Shown in pieces: positions 25,517 through 37,550 of a DNA stretch of 64,000 nucleotides. Source of the stretch: Colletotrichum lupini (Eukaryota; Ascomycota; Sordariomycetes; Glomerellales; Glomerellaceae). The stretch's first letter is position 1. Each line of letters starts with the position of its first letter. A program made the translations under genes and the position numbers. The DNA lies in the NCBI RefSeq assembly GCF_023278565.1, contig NC_064682.1, positions 2,480,001 to 2,544,000 of the forward strand, read 5' to 3'. A model generated the notes under the pieces. That model ran no database searches. It was not told where the DNA came from and saw only the letters and a list, made by a program, of their open reading frames with translations.

Positions 25517-28500
25517 CTAACTTTCTCTTTTTTTTATCGATTTAGCTACTATAATTAGAGGTATAATTCAACCTCGGGCCTATTTATTAAGTCGTCTCTT
25601 TTTTCCCCTTTTTTTTACTCTTTTTATATAACCTATCCCTCTATTTATATAATAACTTTTCTACTATTTACGAATTATTTTAATCCCTTATTTAGTACTA
25701 TTTTTATAAAAGCGTCTGTGAGGTTATTTTTATTATTAATCTAATAGATTTTAAGTATCTCGCGCTTTTCGTACGATTACCTAAGGGCTATAATATCGAT
25801 TATAAACCTCTTTTCCTTCGTTATTCCTAATTTAATAAGGTATTCGTATAGCGAGTAGGAATTAGTATAAATAACTATTAGAATAGGTAGAAGGCTAATT
25901 CGATTAGTAATTTTCCTTAGCGTTGTTAAAATTATATAAGAGAGGTTAATACTATTAATTATACTATAGACCTCTAATATTAATATACTTCTTATTACTT
26001 ACTTATTTTTAATTAATAAGTAGTAGATTATATTATTATATATAGTAAATTCGCTCTCGCTTATACTCTCGTTAATTAGGATAATAATATACCCTAATTA
26101 CGAAGTAAGGTCGTTATTATTTATAAATAACTTATTAATAAAGACGTAGAGCTTACTAGTCGTAAGGTCGATTAGGTAGTAAACGAGACCTCGATTAAGA
26201 TTTGTTTATTACTATTTAAGCCGCTTATTAAGTACCTCGACGTCCCGTTTAGTTAGATTTATAGCCTATACTACTTTAATATAATTAAATATTATTTTAA
26301 ATTAATAAATACTTATAATATATACCCCTTGCGCGAGCTTAGCCTTATATTACTTCTTAATATTAGTTATATTTAAATTAATAAGGTTAATCTTCTTACC
26401 CTACCCCTTTTATTAAAAAATAACGGTTTCCTTTTTAATTATAAGAATCTTATTATTAAATACTAAGGGGGTATTTATTATAAAGACCTCTTTTAGCTTC
26501 GTTATAAAGCCCGCTTTTTAAAGCTCCTTATTCTCTTTTTTTATAAAGTTAATATTAAATAGGCCTAATATATTATTAATCTATATTCCGATAATCTTAA
26601 ATTAATCGCCTTTATACTCCGTAATTAATAAGTATAAGTCGTACGTAGAGGTAATTATTAATAGTTAATTAATATAAAAATCGTAGTAAGTAGCTTACTA
26701 ATAGGTGCCCGATTTTGCGAGCCTATATAGTAGCTTAAGTATTTTAATAATCGTACTTTCTAAGTACTTACTAGCTATTTCTTTTAGTAAATAGGCTAGG
26801 ATTTTCTTTATAAGCCCTATAGCTAATTAGGTATAGGCCTAGGTAATATTACGGCTCTAAATCTCGTATCCCTTTTTTTATAACGATATTATTAATATTA
26901 TTATTAATCATTAGCTATAGTACTATATAGTAAGCGATTATATAAGTAGCGTCGCTTTTTTAACGTTACTATACTCCTAAATTACGTATTTAAACTTCTC
27001 ATATAGCTAGGGTATTCCTTTCCCTTTAATTTTATAAACTATTTATAATTTAAATATATAGAGGTTTATATATTTTTCTAAGTTATATAGGATAAATCGA
27101 TAGACCCCTCGATTACGAAAAATATCTACTTCGATAAGATCTAATCCTTTATATAGCTTTTTAATAGTTATAATTACGCCTTTTTTACGTAATTTAACTA
27201 TTAGCTCAAAATTAGCTTTCTCTTTTATTATATAAAAAGTATTAATTACCTTATTACTAGTAATAAATAATTACGTTAGGGCTTACCGTCGTAGTCTTTT
27301 ATAACGTCTTACTAGTAGTATTAGTGCCCTTTTAGCAATTTCCTTTTCCTCGTCGTTTATTAATACTATTACAACGATTTTGTTAAGGATAATTTCTTAT
27401 GCCTCTATTACGGGTTATATAATTTCCCTTAGCTCTTTTTCTTTTTATAAGTTAAAAATTACCTCGTTAGGATTTATATAGTACGGTCTAATTATTATAA
27501 TTAATACTTTAAATAGCTAGTCGTAATCTCTTATAACTATATAAGAGCGCTCGTTAATAAAACTTAACTTATATAGCCTAGCCTATTATTAAGTGATTTT
27601 GCGCTATATTTATATATCCGAATTTAGCGGTATATTTAGATTATTCCCTATATCGGGCCTATTATACGTAATAATTACCTTATTAACTTACCTTTTTATG
27701 CTTACCTCGCGCAGTACCTATATTACTTTTTTAACTATTTAGGCTCGTTAATTTATACTTAGCGATAGTAATAAAGCTAAGGTCGTTTTTAAATATACTC
27801 TAAATATTAATAGCGTTAATATAAGTCCGTTAGGCCCTATAGTATCGTTATAGTATTTAAGTACTATCTAGAGGTATTTATCGTTAGTAAAATCCGGATT
27901 TTCCTTTTTAATAATTCTAAACGCCCTTTTTAATTATTAGTATGCCCTCTCTACTTTTTTAATACTATAGTACGCTTTAACGAGTACGACTTTTAGTTAT
28001 ATACTATAGGCCGTTATATTATCTCTAAATTCTACTAACTTAAAACTAGTACTAACGTCGGTTTTAATACCGTCTAGCGGTCCTTAGTATATATTAATTT
28101 AGCTTTTTTATAAGGCTACTTATACTATTTTTATTTATAAATCCTAGAGGAATTACCCTACTTAAAAAGATATAGCTACGTTAATTATATATAGTACTAG
28201 CCGACTATTTAAATAAAAAATATTAATAACGATTTCTTAATTAAAATTAAGCTTATTACGCAATTTAAACTTAAATTTACGTAGGCTCTGCGTATTTATT
28301 TAGTATTAATAATATACTTTCGTTAACTACTCTAGCGCCCCTATTTCGATATTATTATTACTTAATTATTTTAAGAAGTTATATAGCCTCGTAACCGACG
28401 GGTACCCGAATTTCTAATATAGTTTTCTAAGCTCACTTTCCGTTAAGTAATTAATTAACTTCGTATTATTAATAAGTTTTATAAACGTATACCCCTATTA

Positions 28501-31500
28501 TTGTTCGACTATTTTGAAGTACTTACCGCTAGAAATTCTATTCCTCGTATTATTAAATATAATACTTAGTCGATCTATATCTTTTAAATATAAGAGAAAT
28601 AGGGTATTAATAAGTAAAATATAGAAAGTTATTATTCTAAAGTACGTCTCTATTTTTATTATACCTAGGGCGACGATTTCCTTACTTAGGCTAAAACTAA
28701 TCTTCGTAATACCCGCCGTTAACGTATTAAGTATTATTAATACGATTTTTTATAATACTTAGAAATACCCTTTTCTTCTAGTTAACTATTACGATACCCT
28801 AGTATTTAAAATAATCTTATAAAAATTATTTAAGCCGTACCTTTCGCTCATATAAAACACTTATACGAGCTTAGTATTCGAGGGATCTAAGTAATATAAA
28901 AAGGACCCCTTTAACTACCCCTAGATATACTTAGTACTATATTTTTTTTTTTAAATATTAAGAAAAATAACGTCTTCTTTTTAATTATTAAGAGAATAGG
29001 CTTTGGCCTTATTAAATTCGCCCTTTTAGCCGCCTCTATATTCGTCGTTTAAGGGACCTTCCTTTATTATTCGTAAATAAAAGCTTACTTATTAAGAGCT
29101 TTTACTACTCTTTATTCGTTTAGCCTCGTATATCTTCTAAAAGCTAACGGGGTAAAAAAAGAGTAGTTAATATCGTCGATTTTATTATAATTTAATTCGT
29201 TAATATAAGAAGTAAAATCTTTTTTATTTTCCGAATCTCTTATAAGGAGTATATACTTTAGGCCGCTATTTTAACTATTATTACTAAGTTTTATACCCCC
29301 AGATCTTCTTTTATATATAATAAGGAATTAGTTAAACTAACGAGGGTTAGTTTTACTATTTACTACCCTTAACTTTTTATATTATTTATATAATTTAGTA
29401 CGCTCTTTTTTAGAGTAGTTACTTAATTAATATCTATTTTTTTTATAAATATAATATTACCTCTTTTATTACCCTACTTATAAATTAAATCTCTACTTAT
29501 TTAATAAATCTAGGCCTCTTTACTAACGATTACTATATCTAGCCTCTTTTTTTCTTTTATTATACGTTCGATCGACTTAATATTATTAATAAGGGCCGTC
29601 GTATACTTAGAAATAGGTTTAGTATAATATTCTTATTTTAATATTAAAACTAAATCTTAGCCTCGAGTAGAGCGTCTCGTAGTCTTTAGGTACTTAGTAT
29701 AAAGTTATTTTTATTTTTAATGTATACTAAATTATAGTATAAAAATATCTAACTTTTTACTTATTTATCTCCTTATTTAGCTAGGTTTTTACTAGCTTAT
29801 TAATTTAATTAATAAGCTTTTTAAGGATCTTTACTTATAATTTACCCTCTATTATCTTAGCTATAAATATAAAAGAAATTACTCGTAGTTTAAATAAGAG
29901 CTCTAGGTTCTTATTATAAGTTTTAAAGTAGCTTCGGATTATATTAATTATATTAAAAAAGTCGTTTCGATCGAGATTACGTACCGCTTTATAATAATAA
30001 TTAGAGGCTTTACTTATAAATACGATATTAATTACTAAATAGTATTAGTATTCCCTAATTCCGACTTTTTTATAATAATCGTAAAATATCGTTAGGGTTT
30101 TTTATAAGACCTTATACTTCCCCCTAGAATATAATTTCTTTTTTAAAAAGATCTTTTTAAAGTTTATAAATTACTTTATATTTATTACTAAATTTTTAGT
30201 ATTTATATATAATCCCTACGTTACTACGTATTATTAATAATTTTAAGTCGTCTACTTCTTTTTTTATTAGCTAATTAGTACCGAATTTTGCGTTAATAAT
30301 AATAATAAGTTATAAATCAAAATAAGCAGAATTATTAATTATCGTACTTTTAATACTATATTTTACTTTAGTATATCCTTTTATAACGATAGATTTCCGT
30401 TAGTAATTATAGGGAGGAAATCTAAGTCGTTTACCCTTTTTTTAAATTCGTTAAAGCGATTATATACTCTATTAACCTATACCTAGTTCTATAATACGAA
30501 TTCCTTTTTTATAATTATTATTATTAGTATTTCGTATAGCTCTTATAATTATAATTACGCTAATAATACCCCTCGCCTATAAAGGAATTTATTAACTACT
30601 TTTATAATTCCTAAGCTTACGCTCATAAACTATTTATTTAGCTAGTAACTAAAGTCGTTTATAATTTTATAAAATAAGGGTTACCCCTATAGCCCCTTTT
30701 TCTCATAAACCTTAGTTAAATAGATTAATACTACGTTAATTTACTTACCGTTAAGCTAATTTATAATTCTATATATTTACGTCCCCTAATAATCCGGGTT
30801 AATATTTACTTACTTATAAAGGATTAGGATTCTATTTAAAATCGGGTTTTATCCTCTTTTTCTTTACCTTAACTTACTAAGGGTCGTACTCTAGCTTATA
30901 CCTATATTAATAGTCGTTAGTATATTTAATTTTAATAAGGATATATTTAATCCGCACGCTAATCATAGTAAATCCGTACTTTTACTACTTAACGAATTTA
31001 TTAGGGTTTAAGAAATTCTCGCTTTTTCTTATTATCTTATTACTACTCTCGTTTTTACTATTTTTAGTAATTATTACTACCCTTTTAAATCGCTAGTTAT
31101 TATACTTATTAAGATCCTCCTTTTTATTTAATATAAAAGGGTAGGTTTTAGTAGTTCCTTTTTATAATAATAGTAGTAGACGTTTATATTATTATAATAA
31201 AATATAGTAATTAGTCTTAAGATCTTTACTAATTATTAATTTTTATTATCCCGTATATTTCTAGCTTCTTAAGCCTCGTACTCTTTATAATCTCTAAATA
31301 GGTTTTTTCTTTAACTTACCTTTTTTAAAGTAGTATTTTATAAAAATAGTTAAAAGTAGACGCCGTGCGGCTCGTAAAAGAGCTATATAAGTTATTAAAA
31401 ACTATATAAGCCGTTAAATATAGTTAACGAAGTTAAGCCCTTTTTTTTATAAAATCGTAGATTTTAAGGACTTACTAAAAATGCTTACTTATTATTTATA

Positions 31501-32525
31501 CGTAATAAGGTTAGATATTTTAAAGATCTTATTTTTTATAACCTCTTTATACCCTATTTTATATTTTTTAAGTAGTCTTTTTTATAGCTTAATTATAGTT
31601 AGGTAATTATTACTTACTAACGATCCCTTTTATTATTTAGTTAATTTCTTAAAATTAGTAATTTCGCGCCGGGAGCTAGTATAAAAAAAAGCCCTTTAGT
31701 AGCCCTCTAGAGGATTCTTTTTTTTTTTTTTAAATCCTCGTTTTTTTAGCCTTTTCTTAAGCTAATAATAACTCTAGCGGGAGGTCGTAGGACTATTTTA
31801 AAGTAGCCGCTTTTTTTTAAATTAATTTTTAAGATCCGTAATATTCTTAACTTAATATTATTAAGACCTCTAAATCCCCTCCTCTTTTATTAAACTATCC
31901 CCTATATTATATTCCTAAATAATACCTAAGGAGTAGTTAAAAAAACTATAAAAAGGTCGTTTAGATTATAAGCTTAAAGTCGTACTTATAAGATCTTTAT
32001 AATAATAGACTTTTTTATATACTATAAATCTCTTAGCTTAATAATTCTTATAGGGTTACTTTTGCTACTAAGTAAAAATATTTACGTTTAAAAATCCCCT
32101 TTTTTAATTACGTAGTACTTTTTTATATTATATTATTAAGCTCGTTCGTTATGCTAATTAATTAAGTAAGTAGTCGTTACGTAAATATTTTTTTTATTAA
32201 TTTAACTAGTTAATTTCTAATTACGGGCCGGCTATAAAAAAGTCGTTTAGTAAAATAGCTACTCGGGGCGACGATAAAAGGCTAGTTATTTAAGCGGTTT
32301 TATTAATTAACGTATTTTAACGTAGTAAACGTCGACCTTTTATAAGTAATAAAGGGCTACGATTACTTAATTCCGTGCGGTATTTAAAAATTACTTTTTT
32401 TATTTTTTATTTTTATAAAATTAATTAATACGAATCTCCTATCTTATATAATATTAAGAGGTCGTTTTTTTTGCGTAATAAGATACCTTATTAATTTACG
32501 ATAATAAAATTTAATTATTAATTAG

Positions 32526-32730
32526 TATTAGTATTCTTATTATAAAGTAGTTAGTTCGAACTATAGTTAACGAAGAGATTAATTAAACTATATAAATATT
32601 TACGTAGTAAGTATAAAAAAGAGGTTCTAACTATAGGTTAGGCTAGCTATAATAATCGTAAATAGGGCCCCTAATTAGCCCCTGCGCAGTCAGCCGTATG
32701 CCGCGGTCGAATTAGACTTCTAATCCGACA
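32526..32730 (-). repeat. 5' LTR of copia copy 2
   Basis: 205 bp. On the minus strand it begins TGTCGGATTAG, the best-preserved LTR terminus of the family in this window. Confidence 0.9.
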
Positions 32731-32735
32731 GTTTA
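32731..32735. repeat. Target-site duplication, right copy (element 2)
   Basis: GTTTA, identical to 25307-25311. Confidence 0.88.
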
Positions 32736-33071
32736 TAACCAAACATGCCCGTCACTTAAGTCCAGACCTCCTACCTTATAGTCGATAACAAGCCTCTCAG
32801 ACAAGAAAAGAACAGCCCAGACGTGTATTCAAAACTCGGCTATGGACATAGATAAGAACATAGCAAGAGTTGGCTTCCATGAACGCATGCAAATCACTGT
32901 CTACGAAGTCATCAAATGATCGGCATTCAGAAAGTAGGCACGACTTAAAACATCTCAAGCTTGATCACCATCTTGTTTAACACCTTAACGTTTCGAATTA
33001 TAACATATCTCTTGTAAAGACTCATATCTATAGGCTTATTTAATTCATCACTTCGAATTTTAACAGTTTAA

Positions 33072-33551
33072 TCAGGGAGGAATAGAAGCGTAGAAAACTA
33101 GCAATGAGCCCTCGGGGATGAGAGGCTTTGCAGTGTATTTTCCATGGGCGTTATAGACATACCACCTCCGCAATATTCGTCGACTTCGAGGGATTGCTCT
33201 TTGAACGAACCCCTTCGTGCGGACTACTCCAATATGGCGGGATGAAACGGTAAGATACACCAGACCTATTAGAAGCTGATATAGCCAACGAGGCCGCCAT
33301 GGTCTTAATAATCTCATGACTTCCTCGAAGTAGAAAGCCAACAAAAAACTCCCCCATCGCCCGCTGTAGCCGAAATGTGATAACGACATGCCAAAGCCGA
33401 AGCTACCTCCCGCTGTCCGTAGACCCCAAAGCCCACCGAGAGATCTCCAAACCGATGCAGTGCCGTTGTTTTGATGATGATGATAATGATAATGATGCCA
33501 GCCCGCCGGCTGAACCCTTTGATGCAATGCCCCAGTGACACCGAAGCACAT
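33072..33551 (-). CDS. Doubtful 159-codon open frame
   Basis: ATG-initiated frame on the minus strand between retrotransposon copy 2 and the methyltransferase gene. The N-terminal third contains a His/Tyr-rich stretch made by a degenerate trinucleotide repeat (33473-33500). The C-terminal part is basic with Arg-rich stretches and one hydrophobic segment. I recognise no domain. A second minus-strand frame (33403-33597) overlaps it and looks equally plausible, so this is probably non-coding or a relic. Confidence 0.18.
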   Translation of the reverse strand: MCFGVTGALHQRVQPAGWHHYHYHHHQNNGTASVWRSLGGLWGLRTAGGSFGFGMSLSHFGYSGRWGSFLLAFYFEEVMRLLRPWRPRWLYQLLIGLVYLTVSSRHIGVVRTKGFVQRAIPRSRRILRRWYVYNAHGKYTAKPLIPEGSLLVFYASIPP

Positions 33552-33736
33552 CCAATGTGGGAAAGGAGGCGTCCAATCCCAGGAAAATCAAAAACACAAA
33601 TCTAAAAAAAAAACCCCTACATCGCCTTTATCGGTATGCGGTGATTGGTGATCTCATGCGTACTCGTCGCCTCGCTCGTTTCGTGTCGTCAGTCTTGCTT
33701 CGTGCTCTTGATTCTTTTCCTTCATAAATTTGCCAC

Positions 33737-35322
33737 TCATGGCTTCGGCGCGTCGAGCGGTTTTCTTCCATAGACTGTCCTGTGGTTCAGATAGGAGTGG
33801 AAGTCTCTTTCCTTGACGTGCGACCGTACGTCCAACAAGAACATCTCGATCTGTATCTCGGTCCATCCCAGGGCTCTGAAAGGCCTTGTCGCCAGACCCT
33901 TGAGACCTTCCAAGATCGTTTCCCGCATCAATATGCCACACTCGCGCAGCTCAGGCCTTGCTGGCCAGTCGCCGATGGGACATTTCCTCCTGTCCTCTTC
34001 CACGTTCTCGAAACCAGCGGCCCGCATCTCATCGGCGGCGGCGCGAATTCCATGCATTTCTGATCCAAGCACTCTTAATCCCGCGTCGAGGTACTGCGTG
34101 AAGACTCGGAAGCCGTACCCATCTCCGTCTGGGCAGGACTGGTCGTCGCACAAAGGGAAGAACTCGAGTTCTTGTATTTCAAACCAACCACCAGGCTTGA
34201 GGTGCCTACGAGAGTTCAGTCTCTTGTCTTCAGGTAGTATTATTCGATAGCTTGAGGAGGGGGTGTGAAAATGAGATGAGGAGTTTACCTATAGGCGCGT
34301 TGCATGAGATCGTTGCGATCGCGAATGGAGTGCAGGGTATGTCGCAGATGGATGAAATCAAAGTACTCTTCGTCTAGATCCCATCCATTTTCGTGTTCAA
34401 TATCGTCGACCATGAAGTGACAGTTGGGAGGCACTTCACTTGGCTGAATCGGAGATAAATCGATGCCGAGAAACGTAGAGTTGGGATGCATATCGGCGAC
34501 TACGGGGTCACATGTAAGTTTGACCGCTTATTATAAACGTAGCGAGATCGTAATGGTGTGAGAAGAACGGTGTGAAAGTGAATCATATGACGGCAAATGA
34601 AAGCGTCTTGAGGACTTGGGACTTACGTTCAATAGGCCAGTGACCGGGTCCAGTTCCTGTGAAGAATGGTGTTAACTCACTGCGATTCACAGCATATCCT
34701 AAGATGTAAACAAACGGCTCGGTGATGACGTCGCAAGATTCTGGCGTTGTTCTCTTCATTGCCGAGGCATCATGAACAACGTTGTGATGATTCTTGCAGA
34801 AGAAAGCGTTCATAACGTGGCGGCAGGTATTCGCCACGATGATCTCAAGTACGTCACCACCATGGTGCCTCACATGAAAAGCTTTCACATACCCAGATCC
34901 AGGACTTCGGCGCCTCTTGCCATCAGGTCATCGACAGGGGAAAAGAAGTACCTCCCACTCAGCTCAATGCTGATGATGTGCTTCATCTCGTCGCGGTCCT
35001 GCTCAATAGCATCGTTGGGAAATGCATAACGTCCTGCGCGGTAGGCGTGATATCGTAGTCGGTTCTCGTACATGTGCTCTCTCACACTGTCGGTCAAGCT
35101 CTCGGTGTCGTACTCATCGCCATTATGAGAACCGACAGTGATAGCTGTATCGGTGGAACCGGGCGGTGACATGACGGCCGGGCCTGAGGTTGCCGGAGAA
35201 GGGGGTCCGCCGAGTTTAAGCCGCTTTTCGGGGGGTTCTTGGTCTGAAGGCGGGCCGCGAGCGGACTTCACCAAGAGATCTCTCAGTTGTTCTTCGCGTA
35301 ATGAGTTTGGCGGCGAATTCAT
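33737..35322 (-). CDS. LaeA-like SAM-dependent methyltransferase, four exons, 379 aa
   Basis: Class I SAM-dependent methyltransferase of the large fungal LaeA-like group; the substrate is unknown. Exons on the minus strand: 35322-34893, 34656-34627 (a 30-nt microexon), 34499-34289 and 34205-33737, totalling 1140 nt in frame with GT/AG at each junction. Residues 1-75 are Pro/Ser-rich and probably disordered. The family block RLRYHAYRAGRYAFPND follows. Motif I, VLDLGTGPGHW (residues 140-150), is assembled across the exon 1-exon 2 junction. GIDLSPIQP lies near residue 168, FDFIHLRHT marks motif IV, and HLKPGGWFEIQE (from residue 225) is the post-motif strand. LaeA relatives act on secondary metabolism and development, but many members of this group are orphan enzymes. 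The neighbouring RIP-mutated repeats place this one next to likely heterochromatin. It is the nearest intact gene to the inverted transposon pair. Confidence 0.9.
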
Positions 35323-37307
35323 TGTGGACGTGAATTATCTGCTTGTTGCGCTTCGTACCCGACAGACGCCAGCCTGAGTCAAATGTTCGAACCTAAGCGT
35401 ACACGAACTTGACTGTTGTCGGGCGTGGAGAAAGGTCCTCGGCGACGGGCGCCTGACTTGTCGGGAAGTTGATGGCAATGCGAATTGGCAATGCGAAGCG
35501 ATCCCAATCCAAAACCTTGGCTTTCTCAACGTCAGAGAGCTTTCCAGGGATGGAAAATTCTAACCAGGGACCCCTCCACCAAGACCAAAATGCCGGCGAT
35601 GACGTCCCAGGTTGGCAGCCAGGCTTGTCTGTTTCCAACTGTCAGATCAGAAAAGTCCCGAAGCGGCGTGCGGCGTGGGGAGCGGTCGAACCGCTTGTGG
35701 ATAGAGAGATAATCAGGATAGGGAAGATGTTGGACGAAAACGTCGGTTTGTTTGGAGGTGTGGAAGCGGGGAGGCGAGAACGAATGATGGGAAAGCAAAC
35801 TTTGCGCTGCCTGTCTTGGAGAAGAGGAGGATACTGACAGGGGAAAAAGGAATAGAAAACCACTGGAGCGGATGACAAGGAGGGACCCGAGACAATGGAA
35901 AAGGGTTATTTGGGGTTGGTGTGCGTGCGCTTTGTTCGGGACGAGATAAATCGCGGACGCGAGCAGCGAAGGGAAGGATGGGAGGTAAGGGGATCAGGGA
36001 TCGACTTCAACAACTGTTTGTTCGGGAATTCTGGCATGTCTTGCGACGGGACAGGCTTGGTGTTAAGAGAGAAAGGGTATGGTGGTTTGGAAGGCTCGGC
36101 ATCAACTTTGACATGGCCCGTGAGGGTGCCTCAGAAATCTGAATGACTTCCTCGACTGGGGGGAAACGAGAAGGGGGTCGTCCCATAGACTAAGAAAAGT
36201 CGCCAAGGTACGTACTAGCAAGGTAGCCGAAGGAGCCCGGTACCAGAGAAGGCGGCGGATGGCGGACAGGCTGAGAATGAGATGGTGTTTGTGGATGACC
36301 TTTTGGTATCAGGGGTGGGGGATTCAGGCTTCGTCTAGAGCTATGTAACCTGCAACCTGTCTAGCAAACTTCGACCGTCGACTAGCGTCCGTCTAGAAGA
36401 GCGGTGTTCAAGTCTGACGCGACAAGACTTTGTGTGCTCTCGGCGGTCGTCGTCGTCGTGGCTGGGGTGTGAACAGCGACGATTCGACGCAACGGAATGT
36501 GGTGAGATCGGGTTGTTCGCCGAATGCCCTGTGCGGGGGAAGAGGTTGTCGACCCTGGCTGGTATCTCGAATCCTTCAAGTTGACAGGTGATCGATAGCT
36601 CAACAACGCTCCCGGTAGATCGAGGCAAGACTGGGAGACAAGGTCGCAAGATAAGTCGCAGAAGGAATCCTGGGCTGGTAAATGATGACGTGGGGAATCT
36701 CGAGGGCCCGACAGTATGGCAACGTTGAAGAACACGATGGTGAAAACAAAGGTGAAAAGGGAGCGATTATGTATGTGTTTGGTGTCAGTGGTCCGAAGGC
36801 AAGGGACAATGAGTGCGAGAGAGAGGCAGGCAACAGAATGTAGACTTGAAGGAAGCATGGATGTTCGAGTATGGACGATTGGCAAGGTCCAGGTCTTTAC
36901 AGCTCCGCGTCCCGTCCCTGCACGGGTCGCTGTGGCCCTCTCTCTCTCTGTCACTCTTGCTCTCAGGAAGTACGGAAGTGAACCTACTAGACACTAAGGC
37001 AGGGAAGGAAAAGTACATGAGGGTCGATGGGTCAAGGGAATGTACATTGCTTCGCCCAGGTACAAGTGGGAGAGTGGCACTTGCGCTCTGCTCTGCTCTG
37101 CTTCGATACCTACCTCAGATGCTACAGCAAGGCTTGGATGACTTATACTTGCAGGGGCGGGTAATGCTTTCCCGCTCGATACCCGGGCTGTGGTTCTCTG
37201 CAGGCCAGGGTTAATGATGGTCGCTGCCTGACAACTAAATGACTATATTTTTTTTGATGACTTTACAGCTTCACGAGGACGATAAAGATGAAGATGAATA
37301 GGAAGAT

Positions 37308-37321
37308 GAGAGAGAGAGAGC
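37308..37321. repeat. (GA)n microsatellite
   Basis: Seven GA dinucleotides in intergenic DNA. Confidence 0.8.
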
Positions 37322-37516
37322 TCAAGGAGTGTGTGAACCTGTCCTTGGCAATGTTTGGCACCAAGCGAGCTTACCATGCTTACTGCGCAAGACAAGACAG
37401 TCTCGACAGCTCTAATGAGCTAGCGAGCTACCCATAGGCAAGTTGTCTCGAATTTGGTTAGCTCGTCAGCCGCCTACTGTTGCTCGAGTGTGCCTAACGC
37501 CCATCAATCTGCCCCT

Positions 37517-37550
37517 GGGGCCTGGGGAGGGGGGGAGGGGGCCACTGGGG
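37517..37550 (+). other. G-quadruplex-forming motif
   Basis: Five G-runs of 4, 4, 7, 5 and 4 bases separated by loops of 3, 1, 1 and 5 bases on the plus strand. This satisfies the usual four-run pattern with short loops. It lies about 2.2 kb upstream of the methyltransferase start codon. Confidence 0.6.

Larger units (their letters stand above)
25312..32730 (-). mobile_element. RIP-degraded Ty1/copia retrotransposon, copy 2 (complete, inverted)
   Basis: A 7419-bp element of the same family as copy 1, in the opposite orientation. The outer ends keep the canonical TG...CA (TGTTAATATCC at left, AATCCGACA at right) and are flanked by GTTTA duplications. On the minus strand the RT motif reads LLYRLAKSGTY plus two stops at about 26733-26693. 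It is slightly less mutated than copy 1 here, where Ala-Lys remains in place of Ile-Lys. CpG dinucleotides persist while CpA/TpG are nearly exhausted, matching the CpA preference of RIP. No open frame remains. Confidence 0.92.
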
